Notes: generated from the sequence alone by a model not told the origin. Counted from the stretch's first letter, positions 16,281 through 25,852 are shown. The stretch is 64,000 nucleotides of DNA from Streptomyces sp. NRRL F-2664 (GCF_000719345.1 NZ_JOFX01000019.1:52465-116464), one strand, 5' to 3'. Made by a program: numbers and translations.

Positions 16281-17801
16281 ATGGCTTCCGACCCCCTGAC
16301 GGAGCCGGCCGTGCGCACGCGGCCCGCCGTCGCCCGCAGCCGCCGCCGCAGCGATCTGTGGCTGCTCGGGCCGGTCGCCGCCGCGTACGCCGCCGCGCAA
16401 CTGCTCCTGGCCGTACCGGGCACCGGGCTCGGCTGGGACGAGACCGTGTACGTCAGCCAGGTCTCCGGCCACGCCCCCGCCGCGTTCTTCAGCGCCCCGC
16501 GCGCCCGCGGCATCAGCTACCTCGTCGCGCCGGTCGCCGCCTTCACGCCGTCCGTCACGGCCCTGCGGATCCACCTGGCGCTGCTGTCCTCCGGCGCCCT
16601 GCTGGTGTCGCTCCGGCTGTGGCGGCCGCTGCTCCCCACCCCCGTGCTCGCCCTCGCCGGAGCCCTGTTCGCCGGCCTGTGGACGGCCCTGACGTACGGG
16701 CCGCAGGCCATGCCCAACCTCTGGGTCGCCTTCGGGTCGCTGATGGCCGTCGGCTGCTTCCTGCGGGCCGCCCGCGCGCCCGGTGACCGGCGTGCGCTCG
16801 TCGGGCTGTGCGCCGCGACCGCCCTGGCGGCGGTCATGCGCCCCGCCGACGCGCTGTGGTTGGCGCTGCCCCTGGTCTGCGCCGCGGCCGTCGTCCCGCA
16901 GTGGCGGCGCCCCGCCCTCCCGGCGACCGTCGCGGCCGGCGCCGTCCTCGGCGGGGCGTCCTGGGCGGTCGAGGCCGAGCTGCACCACGGCGGCCTCCTC
17001 ACCCGCCTGCACCGCGCCGGCGAGATCCAGGGCGGTCTGGGCTGGCACCCGGCCCTCTGGGACCACCTGCGCGCCCTCGGCGGCCGTACCCTCTGCCGTC
17101 CCTGCGACGTGCCCTGGAGCCAGCCGGTGACGGGCCTGTGGTGGTTCGCCCTTCCGGTGCTCGTCGTGGGCGGCCTGGCCGTCGCACACCGCGCCGGTCC
17201 CGGTCCGTGGCGCACGCTCCTCCTCGCCACCGCCGCCGCGCTGTCGGTGGCGGCGCCGTACCTGCTGTTCGTCGGCTACGCAGCGCCCCGCTTCCTGCTG
17301 CCCGCCTACGCGCTGCTCTCCCTCCCGGTGTCCTACGGCCTGGTCCGGCTGTTCGCCGCGGCCCGCGGCCGCCCGCTCGTCCTGACCGGGCTCTGTCTGG
17401 CGCTGGCCGCGCACTTCGCGCTCCAGGCGGCGATCTCCGCCACCCTGGCCGCCCGCAGCCGGGTCACCGCGGCCGCCTTCGCCGCCGTGGCCGCGGAACT
17501 GCGCCGACAGGGACTGCGGCCGCCGTGCCTGGTGAGCGGCGAGGAGGCCGTCCGGACCGGCTTCCGCACGGGCTGCGCCTCGCGCCAGGTCCACGGCGGG
17601 CACGACGGCAGCATCAGCGCCGCCGGACTCGTTCGCCTCGCCCGCAGCACGCCGGCGGCCGTCCTCGTCGCGGGCGGCGCCCCTCCCCCGCCGTGGGCCG
17701 CCCGGTGGCGCCCGCACGACCTGCCTCCGCTCCCGGGTCTGCCCGCCTTCCGCGCCTACCTGGCACCCTCCGCCCGGGCGGCAGCCCCGCCACCTCGCTG
17801 A
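16281..17801 (+). CDS. Multi-pass membrane protein, GT-C glycosyltransferase-like
   Basis: A 506-residue integral membrane protein with roughly 10-11 hydrophobic segments. The first external loop holds GLGWDETVYVSQVSGHAPAAFF, the Asp-containing loop typical of GT-C (PMT/ArnT-type) lipid-linked sugar transferases, followed by RARGISYLVAPVAA. The C-terminal about 110 residues are soluble. No specific substrate can be assigned. The 3' end overlaps the end of the convergent ABC ATPase gene by 46 nt. Confidence 0.7.
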   Translation: MASDPLTEPAVRTRPAVARSRRRSDLWLLGPVAAAYAAAQLLLAVPGTGLGWDETVYVSQVSGHAPAAFFSAPRARGISYLVAPVAAFTPSVTALRIHLALLSSGALLVSLRLWRPLLPTPVLALAGALFAGLWTALTYGPQAMPNLWVAFGSLMAVGCFLRAARAPGDRRALVGLCAATALAAVMRPADALWLALPLVCAAAVVPQWRRPALPATVAAGAVLGGASWAVEAELHHGGLLTRLHRAGEIQGGLGWHPALWDHLRALGGRTLCRPCDVPWSQPVTGLWWFALPVLVVGGLAVAHRAGPGPWRTLLLATAAALSVAAPYLLFVGYAAPRFLLPAYALLSLPVSYGLVRLFAAARGRPLVLTGLCLALAAHFALQAAISATLAARSRVTAAAFAAVAAELRRQGLRPPCLVSGEEAVRTGFRTGCASRQVHGGHDGSISAAGLVRLARSTPAAVLVAGGAPPPPWAARWRPHDLPPLPGLPAFRAYLAPSARAAAPPPR

Positions 17802-18526
17802 GCACCGCCCGCACCGCCCCGGGTGCCGGGCACCGCACCCGCCGGGGCGCCCGCCCGGCCCCCGGTGAGCCGGCCGTCGGACATCGTCACCGTGCGGTCC
17901 ACCCGGTCCAGGTGGGCGTGGTCGTGCGTGACGAGCACGGTGGCGGTGGAGCGCTCGCGCGTCAGGGTCACCAGCAGGTCCAGCACGGCCGCGCCGCGCT
18001 CGTGGTCCAGGGCGCTGGTCGGCTCGTCGACCAGCAGGACCGCGGGTTCGTTCATCAGGGCGCGGGCGATGTTGACGCGCTGGCGCTGGCCGCCGGAGAG
18101 CTGGTGGGGGCGCCGGTCGGCCTGGTCGGCCAGGCCCACCGCGTCCAGCAGCTCCAGCGCCCGCCGGCGCGCCCCTTTCGCGGGCCGGCCCGCCAGGTGC
18201 GCCATGACCTGGAGCTGTTCGGCAGCGGTCAGCGAGGCCGGCAGGTTCGGCTGCTGGAAGACGATGCCGATCTTCTCCCGGCGCAGGACCGACTTCTCGG
18301 CGGGACGGAGCCGCGTGGTGTCCTCGCCCGCGACGACGACCCGGCCCCGGTCCGGGGTGACGAGGGTGGCGGCGACCGCGAGCAGGGAGGACTTGCCGGA
18401 TCCGGACGGCCCGATCACCGCCGTCAGGGTCCCGGCGGGCACCTCCAGGCCGACCGCGTCGAGAGCGGTGAGCCGGCCCTCCCCGTCGGGATAGGTGAGC
18501 GTGACGTCGTGGACGAGGAGGGTCAT
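17756..18526 (-). CDS. ABC transporter ATP-binding protein (MacB/LolD type)
   Basis: A 256-residue ATPase: Walker A GPSGSGKSS, Q-loop IVFQQPNLPASLT, signature LSGGQRQR, Walker B AVLLVDEPTSALD and switch His in LVTHDH. The C-terminal 35 residues are low-complexity Ala/Gly and overlap the convergent gene. It is translationally coupled (ATGA) to the permease gene upstream. Together they form a two-gene exporter of the MacB/DevCD class, probably under the adjacent two-component system. Confidence 0.92.
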   Translation of the reverse strand: MTLLVHDVTLTYPDGEGRLTALDAVGLEVPAGTLTAVIGPSGSGKSSLLAVAATLVTPDRGRVVVAGEDTTRLRPAEKSVLRREKIGIVFQQPNLPASLTAAEQLQVMAHLAGRPAKGARRRALELLDAVGLADQADRRPHQLSGGQRQRVNIARALMNEPAVLLVDEPTSALDHERGAAVLDLLVTLTRERSTATVLVTHDHAHLDRVDRTVTMSDGRLTGGRAGAPAGAVPGTRGGAGGAQRGGGAAARAEGAR

Positions 18527-19608
18527 CGGGCACTCCCGAGCGCGGTCAGCGGGTCGACGGCGGTGATCCGCCGGATGGACAGTGCCGCGCCCAGCGCACC
18601 GAGCGCGATCATGACCGCGGCGGGTACGAGCACGGTGGCGGCGTCGAGGACGAAGGGCACGTCGCCCCCGCCGATCAGCACGCCGAAGCCGGCGGCGAGC
18701 GCGGTGCCCAGTCCGGTGCCGGCGGCCAGCATCACCACGGCCTGGCCGAGGGCGTCGCGCAGCAGGTACGGGGTGGAGGCGCCCAGCGCCTTCAGGACGG
18801 CGATGTCACCGCTGCGCTGGATGGTCCACACGGTGAAGAAGGCCCCGACGACGAGGGCCGAGATGGCGAAGAGGAAGCCCCGCATCAGCTGGAGCGAGCC
18901 GTTCTCGGCCTGGTAGGAGCCGATGGCGCCCAGCGCCTCGTCGACGGTCAGCGCCCTGGTGCCCGCGGCCCGGTCGGCGGCGGCGAGATCCACTCCGCTG
19001 CCGGAGACGGCGACGACGGTGGCGAGGGTGTCGATGGAGGTGCCCGGGTTGCCGATGCGCTGCCAGTCGTTGAGGTCCATCCAGACGACCGGGGTGTGGC
19101 TGTGGGCGGCGGTGCCGGAGACCGAGGCCACCGTCAGCTCCAGCGGTCCGATCCGGAGCCGGGCGCCGGCGGTGAGCCCGCCGAGTTCCTTCGCCGCCTT
19201 CTCGGCGAGGACCACCCGGCCCTGCGTGAGGCCGGCGTCCCGCGGCGCGAGCCCCGCCGCGGGGTCCACGCCGAACACCGAGACCGCGGCGGTGCGCTCG
19301 CCCGAGACGGCGTTGGCGGTGCGGATGCCGAGGGGCTGGGCCGTCTTCACGCCGGGCTGCGCCCGCCAGGCGAGCCAGGCGGACTCGGGCACCTGCGAGT
19401 TGGTGAAGGGCACCTTCTGGTCCCCGGCGGGTGCGGCGAAGGCCAGGTGCGAGGCCGGCAGGCCGGTGATCGCCGAGATGTTCTCCCGGGCCAGGCCGGC
19501 GGTCAGTCCCGACAGCAGGCCGACCAGCAGCGTGATCAGCAGCACGACCGAGCCCATCAGGGCGAAGCGGCCCTTGGCGAACCGTAGATCTCTCCATGCG
19601 ACGAACAT
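18523..19608 (-). CDS. ABC transporter permease (FtsX/MacB type)
   Basis: A 361-residue permease: one N-terminal transmembrane segment (FALMGSVVLLITLLVGLLSG), a large extracytoplasmic domain, then three C-terminal segments with the FtsX-type signature TVWTIQRSGDIAVLKALGAS. The start is the ATG at 19608 (GAGGGTGGGG upstream). The family exports peptides or lipophilic compounds or acts in envelope stress; the substrate is unknown. It is divergent from the sensor kinase at 19742. Confidence 0.9.
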   Translation of the reverse strand: MFVAWRDLRFAKGRFALMGSVVLLITLLVGLLSGLTAGLARENISAITGLPASHLAFAAPAGDQKVPFTNSQVPESAWLAWRAQPGVKTAQPLGIRTANAVSGERTAAVSVFGVDPAAGLAPRDAGLTQGRVVLAEKAAKELGGLTAGARLRIGPLELTVASVSGTAAHSHTPVVWMDLNDWQRIGNPGTSIDTLATVVAVSGSGVDLAAADRAAGTRALTVDEALGAIGSYQAENGSLQLMRGFLFAISALVVGAFFTVWTIQRSGDIAVLKALGASTPYLLRDALGQAVVMLAAGTGLGTALAAGFGVLIGGGDVPFVLDAATVLVPAAVMIALGALGAALSIRRITAVDPLTALGSAR

Positions 19609-19741
19609 GTCCCCACCCTCGTCCTCGGCGTGGGCACACGGCATCGCGCGCCGGGGGAGATGTTCGTATCGAAGGGTGCATCCCGGCATCGAACTTTCGA
19701 TTGACCTGCGCCGCCCGGGACCCCTCTACGCTGGTCGGGTC

Positions 19742-21058
19742 ATGACTGCTGCCACTCCCCCTGCCCCGCCCGGCGCCTGCGCGCCCCCGGCCGCACCCGC
19801 CGCCGCCCGGCCCCTGACGCCGGTGTCGAAGGTGCTCACGCTGTGCCTGCACGCCCTGCTGCTGGGGCTGCTCGGGCTGGCTGCCGCCCGGGCCGTCGCC
19901 GACTCCGCGCCCGGGGCGGGGTGGGTGGTCGCGGTGTGCGCGCTGTTCGCCGCCGTGTACGCGGCCGGCGTGCGGACGCCCGCCGTGCACCGTTCGCCGC
20001 GGGCGGGCGCGCTCTGGCTGGCCGGGCTCGGCTCGGTCTGGGCCGGCCTGCTGGCGCTCTCGCCCGACGGGCTGTGGATCGCCTTCCCGCTGTACTTCCT
20101 GGAACTGCACCTGCTGCGGCTGCGCTGGGGGGTCGCGGCCGTCGCGGCGACCGCCTGCGCCGCCATCGGCGGTTTCCTCGCGCACAGCAGCGCGCCGACG
20201 CCCGGGGCCTTCCTCGGGCCGCTGCTGGGCGCGGCCGTGGCGGTGGCGACCGTCCTGGGCTACCAGGCCCTGTACCGGGAGAGCGAGCGGCGCCGGGAGC
20301 TGATCGAGGAGCTGATCACGACGCGCGCCGAGCTGGCCGCGGCCGAGCGCGGCGCCGGGATCCTGGCCGAGCGGGAGCGCCTGGCCCGGGAGATCCACGA
20401 CACCCTGGCGCAGGGCCTGTCCTCCATCCAGCTGCTGCTGCGGGCGGCGGAGCGGGCGCTGCCGCAGGGGGCTCCGGCCCTGCCGCACATCGCGCGGGCC
20501 CGGGAGGCCGCGCAGGACAACCTCGCCGAGGCGCGGCGCTTCGTCCGCGCGCTCACCCCGCCGGACCTGGAGCACGGCTCGCTCGCCGCGGCGCTGGAAC
20601 GGCTGTGCGCCGGGGTGCCGGGGCCGCGGGTGCGGTTCTCGCTGAGCGGCCGGCCGCGGGTGCTGCCCACCCCGTACGAGGTGGCGCTGCTGCGGATCGC
20701 CCAGTCGGCGCTGGCCAACGTGGTGCGGCACGCCCGGGCCGGGCGCGCCGAGATCACGCTGACCTTCATGGACGCGTCGGTGACGCTCGACATCGTCGAC
20801 GACGGGGACGGCTTCGACCCCTCCGCGGCCGCGCCCGGCGCGGGGGCGGGCTCCGGCGGCGCGGCCCTCGGCGACGGGGGCTTCGGACTGCCGGCGATGC
20901 GCTCGCGCGCGGAGAGCCTGGGCGGGCTGTTCACCGTCGAGTCCGACCCGGGCCAGGGCACTGCCGTGGCCGTGACGCTGCCGCTGCCCCTGGAGTCCCT
21001 GGCGGACCTGGAGGCCTTGGAAGCCACCCGAACTGCGCGACCCGCGGAGGCATCGTGA
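19742..21058 (+). CDS. Two-component sensor histidine kinase (NarL-type HisKA_3)
   Basis: A 438-residue kinase. The N-terminal half has about five transmembrane segments without a clear extracellular sensor. The dimerisation box is ERERLAREIHDTLAQGLSSI with the phosphorylated His; the ATPase domain shows NVVRHARAGRAEITL, DDGDGFD and GFGLPAMRSRAESLGG. The gene overlaps the response regulator (GTGA). It is divergent from the ABC exporter, so sensing of envelope or antibiotic stress is a reasonable inference. Confidence 0.92.
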   Translation: MTAATPPAPPGACAPPAAPAAARPLTPVSKVLTLCLHALLLGLLGLAAARAVADSAPGAGWVVAVCALFAAVYAAGVRTPAVHRSPRAGALWLAGLGSVWAGLLALSPDGLWIAFPLYFLELHLLRLRWGVAAVAATACAAIGGFLAHSSAPTPGAFLGPLLGAAVAVATVLGYQALYRESERRRELIEELITTRAELAAAERGAGILAERERLAREIHDTLAQGLSSIQLLLRAAERALPQGAPALPHIARAREAAQDNLAEARRFVRALTPPDLEHGSLAAALERLCAGVPGPRVRFSLSGRPRVLPTPYEVALLRIAQSALANVVRHARAGRAEITLTFMDASVTLDIVDDGDGFDPSAAAPGAGAGSGGAALGDGGFGLPAMRSRAESLGGLFTVESDPGQGTAVAVTLPLPLESLADLEALEATRTARPAEAS

Positions 21059-21684
21059 CCATTCGTCTCCTGCTCGCCGACGACCACCCCGTGGTCCGGG
21101 CGGGGCTGCGCGCGGTGCTGGACACCGAGGCGGACTTCGCGGTGGTGGCCGAGGCGGCCACCGCCGAGCGGGCGGTGGAGCTGGCCGTCCCCGAGGCGGT
21201 GGACGTGGTGCTGATGGACCTGCAGTTCGGGCCGGGCCTGCACGGCTCCGAGGCGACGGCCCTGATCACAGCCCGGCCCGGTGCGCCGCGGGTGCTGGTC
21301 CTGACCACGTACGACACGGACGGGGACATCCTGGCGGCGGTGGAGGCGGGCGCCTCGGGCTATCTGCTGAAGGACGCCCCGCCGGAGGAGCTGGCGGCGG
21401 CCGTGCGCACGGCCGCCGCGGGCCGGTCGGCGCTCGCCCCGGCGGTGGCGCTGCGCCTGATGGACCGGATGCGGACTCCGGCGGAGGCCCTGACGAAGCG
21501 GGAGCTGGAAGTGCTCCAGTTGGTGGCGGACGGCCTGTCGAACCAGCAGATCTCGAAGCAGCTGTTCCTCAGCCAGGCCACGGTCAAGTCGCACCTGGTC
21601 CACGTCTACGCCAAGCTCGGCGTCGAGTCCCGTACGGCGGCGGTGGCGGCGGCCGCCACCCGCCGCCTGATCCGTACGCCGTAG
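21055..21684 (+). CDS. NarL/LuxR-family response regulator
   Basis: A 209-residue regulator. Receiver: ADDHPVVRAGL, VVLMDLQF (phospho-Asp), LVLTTYD and YLLKDAPPEEL. LuxR-type HTH: LTKRELEVLQLVADGLSNQQ then ISKQLFLSQATVKSHLVHVY. The start is a GTG overlapping the kinase stop. It is the partner of the kinase and the probable activator of the divergent ABC genes. Confidence 0.93.
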   Translation: MTIRLLLADDHPVVRAGLRAVLDTEADFAVVAEAATAERAVELAVPEAVDVVLMDLQFGPGLHGSEATALITARPGAPRVLVLTTYDTDGDILAAVEAGASGYLLKDAPPEELAAAVRTAAAGRSALAPAVALRLMDRMRTPAEALTKRELEVLQLVADGLSNQQISKQLFLSQATVKSHLVHVYAKLGVESRTAAVAAAATRRLIRTP

Positions 21685-21784
21685 GAGCGCCCCGGTCCTG
21701 CGGTGGCCCGGCGGGCGTGGACGGCGGGCGGGGTGGGCAGGCGCCTCCTCGGCAGCCCGCACCGACGCACGGAGGGTGAGGAGC

Positions 21785-23506
21785 ATGAGTCCGCTGATCC
21801 CGCAGGACCCCGACACGCTGAAGCAGCACCTCGCCCGCGAGGTCCGGGCCCTGCGGGACGCCGCCCGGCACGGGGCGGGGGTCCGGATCGAGGACCCCGC
21901 ACCGGCCGGGGCGCCCGGGCCGGACGAGGACGGGAGACGCTGCGCGTGCGGGACCGGGGGGCCGGGGCACGGCTGCTGCGACGAGGGCGAGGGCCACGAC
22001 CCCTGGGCGTGCGTCTGCGCGACCCTGCCGGCCATCCCGCTGTCGGCCGCGGTGTTCACGCCGGTGCGCGACGAGGACGGCGTGACGGTCGACTTCACGG
22101 TGAAGGCGGGCAACCACGTGCGCGCTGCCGAGTGGCTGGAGGCACCCGACCGCCAGATCGGCCGCCGGCTGCTCGACGTCCAGCCCGGTGCGGCGGTCGG
22201 CGGCCTCGTCGGCGCGCTGGCGTCCGTACTGGAGACCGGTCGGGCCCTGAAGGCGTACGCCCTCGACTACACCGAGCAGCGCAGCGACGGCCTGCACCGC
22301 ACGAAGCTCCTGTACGACGCCTCGGCCTGCGGCGGCAAGGTGCTCGCGACGTGGCGGGCGGCCCACAGCCGCGGCGAGCTGCTCTCGCTCGACGCTCAGT
22401 ACATCGCGTCGATGGGCTGGGGCACCTGGGACCTGCTGTCCGGGGAGGTCGTGTGGTCGGAGGGGCTGTCGGCGATCTTCCGCACCGATCCGGCCCGGCC
22501 CCTGGCCCTCGCCGAACTGTGCGACACGGTCCTGCTGGAGGACGTACCGCGCTTCGCGAGGTTCCTGGTGTCGCTGGTCGACGGGGAGGAGCCGTCGGGG
22601 ACCGAGATCCGCTTCAGGGTGCTCGGGGAAGTGCGCACCCTGCACCTGGTGGGGCATCCCGTCATCGCGACCGACGGGCTGCCCTGGTCGGTGCACGTCA
22701 TCGCCCGCGACCTGACGGCGCAGGTGCGCAGCCGGCAGCGGCTCGCCGCGACGCGCCGGCAGTCCGACCGGCTGCGGGAGGAGGCGGCGGCGGAGCGGCG
22801 GGTCGCCTCCGCCCTGCGGGAGGCGCTGCTGCCGACGGTCTCCGCCGAACTGGCCGAGGCGGGCCTGTCGGTCGCGGCCGCTTACGTGCCGGCGGAGACG
22901 GACGCCGCGGTCGGCGGTGACTGGTACAAGTGCCGGCTGCTGCCGGACGGCCGGATCCTGCTGGCCATCGGAGACGCCTGCGGCCACGGTTTGGGCGCGG
23001 TGGCCCGGATGGCGCAGCAGCGGCACGCACTCGCGGGTCTGGCGCACGCCCCGGGGACCCATGCGGGGCAGTTGACCACCTGGCTGAACGAGCTGCTGTG
23101 CGCCGACCCGTCCGCCGAGACGGCGACCGGCATCATCGGGCACATCGATCCGCAGCGGCGGTTCCGCTGGGCGTGCGCGGGGCACCCGGCGCCGCTGCTG
23201 CTGCGGGACGGCACCGCGTCGGTGATGGACACGGAGCACCGCGGGCCGCTCTTCGGGCTGCTGCCCGGGCACGAGTACGGGACGGCGACCGCGGACCTCC
23301 GGCCGGGTGATCTGCTGCTGCTCTACACGGACGGCATGGTGGAGCGGCGGGGCGAGGACATCGCCGACAGCGTGGCCACCCTGGGCAAGGTGCTGGCCGG
23401 GTGCTCCGGGCTCGGCCCCCAGGACGCCCTCGACCGCATCCTGGACGCGTACGCCGGCGACGAGCACGAGGACGACACCTGTCTGGTGGCCCTGGGAGTC
23501 GGCTGA
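21785..23506 (+). CDS. SpoIIE-type PP2C phosphatase with PAS-like sensor
   Basis: A 573-residue protein. N-terminal region: a Cys-rich patch (CACGTGGPGHGCC, WACVC) at about 50-75 and PAS-like segments (VFTPVRDEDG; GWGTWDLLSGEVVWSEGLSA). C-terminal PP2C domain from about 345: GGDWYKCRLLPDGRILLAIG, DACGHG, LYTDGMVERRGEDI and EDDTCLVALG supply the metal-binding Asp residues. Streptomyces has many of these enzymes; they dephosphorylate anti-anti-sigma factors. GAGGAG precedes the ATG at 21785. No linked anti-sigma gene is seen. Confidence 0.88.
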   Translation: MSPLIPQDPDTLKQHLAREVRALRDAARHGAGVRIEDPAPAGAPGPDEDGRRCACGTGGPGHGCCDEGEGHDPWACVCATLPAIPLSAAVFTPVRDEDGVTVDFTVKAGNHVRAAEWLEAPDRQIGRRLLDVQPGAAVGGLVGALASVLETGRALKAYALDYTEQRSDGLHRTKLLYDASACGGKVLATWRAAHSRGELLSLDAQYIASMGWGTWDLLSGEVVWSEGLSAIFRTDPARPLALAELCDTVLLEDVPRFARFLVSLVDGEEPSGTEIRFRVLGEVRTLHLVGHPVIATDGLPWSVHVIARDLTAQVRSRQRLAATRRQSDRLREEAAAERRVASALREALLPTVSAELAEAGLSVAAAYVPAETDAAVGGDWYKCRLLPDGRILLAIGDACGHGLGAVARMAQQRHALAGLAHAPGTHAGQLTTWLNELLCADPSAETATGIIGHIDPQRRFRWACAGHPAPLLLRDGTASVMDTEHRGPLFGLLPGHEYGTATADLRPGDLLLLYTDGMVERRGEDIADSVATLGKVLAGCSGLGPQDALDRILDAYAGDEHEDDTCLVALGVG

Positions 23507-23516
23507 CGGGCCCTGC

Positions 23517-25003
23517 CTACGCCACCCAGTACGGCCGGCGCACCGCCGGGGGCAGGGGGACGCCGTCGTGGAAGGCGGCCGCGAGGCGGCGTACCCCCTC
23601 GTCCAGGCGGTCGGCGGGCAGGGTGTAGGGAATGCGCAGGCGGTGTTCGAAGGTGCCGGGGTCCACGCCGAAGCGGGCGCCGCGGCCGATGTGCACGCCG
23701 GCGGCGGCGGCCCGTTCGGCCAGGGCGGAGCTGACCGGCTCGCCGAGGTCGACCCAGAGCGAGAGGCCGCCGGGCGGTACCTGCCAGGACCATTCGGGGG
23801 TGTACCGCTGGAGGGAGTCCACCAGGGCCGCGCGCCGGCCGCGCAGCTCGGCCAGGCGTCCCGGCAGGGTGCGGTCCATGCCCTCCAGGAGCGGCAGCGC
23901 GACGAGCTGGTCCAGGACGGAGCCGGTCATGTCGGCGCCCACCCGTACGGCGGTCAGCTCTGTGATCATCTTCTCGGTGGCCCGGACCCAGCCGACGCGC
24001 AGGCCGCCCCAGTGGGTCTTGCTGAGCGAGCCGATGGTCACCACGTGGTCGGCGCCGCCGCGCGGGCCGAGCGAGGCCAGGGGCGCGGGGGCCGGCACGT
24101 CCAGGGCCATGTCGGCGACGGTCTCGTCGACGACCAGCCAGGTGCCGGTGCGCCGGGTCGCCGTGAGCAGCCGCAGCCGCTCCTCCTCGGGCATGAGCGC
24201 GCCCGTCGGGTTGTGGAAGTCGGGGATCACGTAGGCCAGCCTGGGCACGGTCTGGCGCAGCGTGGACTCGGCGATCTCCATGTCCCAGCCGGTGTCGGAG
24301 ACGGCGATGGAAGCGGTGCGCAGGCGGGCGTGGCGCAGCGCGTCGAGGGCGTTGGCGTAGGTGGGGTTCTCGGTGACGACGCGGTCCCGGCGCGGCACAG
24401 CAGGCTGACGACCAGGGTGAGGGCCTGCTGGGCGCCCGAGGTGACCAGGATCTGCTCGGGACGGGTGGGCAGGCCGCGGCGGGTGAAGCGGTCGGCTACG
24501 GCGGAGCGCAGGTCGGGCAGGCCGAAGGGGTGGTAGCCGGGGGTCCGGGCGGCTTCGGGCAGCCGCTGCGCCGCCCGGGCGAGGGCGTCGGCGAGGATGC
24601 CGTCGGGGGCGCTCATGGCGGCGATGGCGAGGTCGATGGCCGGAGCGCCGTCGGCGCTGTGTCCGCCGGTGCCGAGGAGGGCGTGGGCTCCGACCGGGCG
24701 GTGGCCGTCGGGCAGCTCGGTCCAGGTGCCGGAGCCGCGCCGGCTGCGGACATAGCCGCTCTCGCGCAGCAGGGCGTAGGCGCCGGTGACGGTGGCCCGG
24801 CCGGCGCCGACGGCTTCGGCGAGCTCGCGTTCGGCGGGCAGGCGCACGTGCAGGGCGATGCGGCCGTCGAGGATCAGCGTGCGGACGGCGTCGGCGAGGG
24901 ACCGATAGCCGGGGCGGGCCCGTACCTCGGCCGGGAGCAGGGCGGCCAGCTGGCGGCTGCCGATGGTTCTGTCCACTGTCTGGACCACTCGCCCGTTCAC
25001 CAC
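23517..25003 (-). pseudogene. MocR/GntR-type regulator with aminotransferase domain, frameshifted
   Basis: The 5' part (from the GTG at 25003; GGGGGAGG upstream) encodes a GntR winged helix (LPAERELAEAVGAGRATVTG) and the start of a fold-type I aminotransferase domain up to VVSLLCRAG. The rest (VVTENPTYANALDALR, IPDFHNPTGALMPEEE, IGSLSKTHWGGLRVGW with the PLP Lys) lies in another frame. The switch is at a GGG run (CCC at 24386-24388 on the plus strand), where GGGG would restore AGDRVVTENP. This is either a one-base deletion inactivating the gene or a base-call error in a homopolymer. The family regulates PLP- or GABA-related genes. It ends 11 nt from the convergent phosphatase gene. Confidence 0.85.
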
Positions 25004-25015
25004 GCCAACCTCCCC

Positions 25016-25079
25016 CGATTGGCTCTGACGGCCAGGCCAATCAGGGACCAGACTCGCCGTATTGGCCCCCTGTTGGCAA
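25016..25079. promoter_or_regulatory. MocR divergent operator candidate
   Basis: It contains GATTGGC-N12-GCCAATC plus a further TATTGGCC and TGTTGGC downstream, i.e. repeated ATTGG/CCAAT half-sites between the mocR-like gene and the small plus-strand gene. MocR regulators commonly bind such repeats in the shared intergenic region. Confidence 0.4.
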
Positions 25080-25091
25080 GGAGACGCCGCA

Positions 25092-25274
25092 ATGCTGACC
25101 GACCGTGACGAACGGGCCCTGCTGGCCGCCACCGAGGACCGGATCTCCCGTCCGCTGCGTACCGGGACCGCGTGGGCCGCAGTGCGGCACTTCCTCGTGT
25201 GGCGCCCGCGGGCCCGGGCGCAGGGGCGAGAATCGGTGGCATGTCAGCGCACACGCACTCCGATGCACCCGTGA
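25092..25274 (+). CDS. Small hypothetical protein
   Basis: A 60-residue frame, MLTDRDERALLAATEDRISR then PLRTGTAWAAVRHFLVW, preceded by a good AAGGAG 8 nt upstream of the ATG. The first half is an amphipathic helix; the last 20 residues overlap the start of the next gene in another frame. I do not recognise it. It may be a real small gene divergent from the mocR-like gene or only a translated leader. Confidence 0.35.
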   Translation: MLTDRDERALLAATEDRISRPLRTGTAWAAVRHFLVWRPRARAQGRESVACQRTRTPMHP

Positions 25275-25852
25275 TCGCGGGACTCCTCCTCGCCGCCGGC
25301 GGCGGTCGCCGCCTCGGTGGCCGGCCCAAGGCGCTGCTGGCGTACCGGGGGCGGCCCCTGGTGGAGAACGCGGTGCGGGTCCTGCGGGAGGGTGGCTGCG
25401 GCCCGGTGCACGTGGTGCTCGGCGCGTCGGCGGCCGAGGTGCGCGAGCGGGCGGAGCTGACCGGCTGCGTGGTCGTGGACAACCCGGACTGGGCGGAGGG
25501 CATGGGTTCCTCCCTGCGGGTCGGCCTCGCCTCGCTGGCGGATACGGGCGCCGGCGCGGCCCTGGTCTCACTGGTCGACCAGCCGGGCATCGGTCCGGCG
25601 GCGGTGGCCCGGGTCCGGGAGGCCTACCGCTCCCCCGCGAGCCTGGCGGCGGCCGCCTACGGCGGGGAGCGGGGGCATCCGGTGCTGTTCGGGGCGGACC
25701 GCTGGGCGGACATCGCGGCGACGGCGACGGGTGACCGGGGCGCGCGGGCCCATCTGGCGCGCCACGCCGGGGAGCTGGTGCTGGTGGAGTGCGCGGACGT
25801 GGCGGAGGCCTTCGACATCGACACGCCGCCCGACCTGGCACGACTCGCCTGA
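25241..25852 (+). CDS. MobA-like (MocA) nucleotidyltransferase
   Basis: A 203-residue NTP transferase: nucleotide-binding LLLAAGGGRRLGGRPKALL, then LVENAVRVLRE, VVVDNPDWAEGMGSSLRVGL, LVSLVDQPGIG, HPVLFGADRW and FDIDTPPDLARL. The pattern fits molybdenum cofactor cytidylyl/guanylyltransferases that finish the cofactor of xanthine-dehydrogenase-type enzymes. That fits the purine-catabolic setting, although no dehydrogenase subunit is in the window. The start is the ATG at 25241. Confidence 0.82.
   Translation: MSAHTHSDAPVIAGLLLAAGGGRRLGGRPKALLAYRGRPLVENAVRVLREGGCGPVHVVLGASAAEVRERAELTGCVVVDNPDWAEGMGSSLRVGLASLADTGAGAALVSLVDQPGIGPAAVARVREAYRSPASLAAAAYGGERGHPVLFGADRWADIAATATGDRGARAHLARHAGELVLVECADVAEAFDIDTPPDLARLA

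Noticed and set aside
24227..25003. Two separate genes: a GntR regulator and an aminotransferase
   Set aside because: The protein sequence joins seamlessly across a one-base shift and neither half has its own start/stop logic; a single frameshifted MocR gene explains both.
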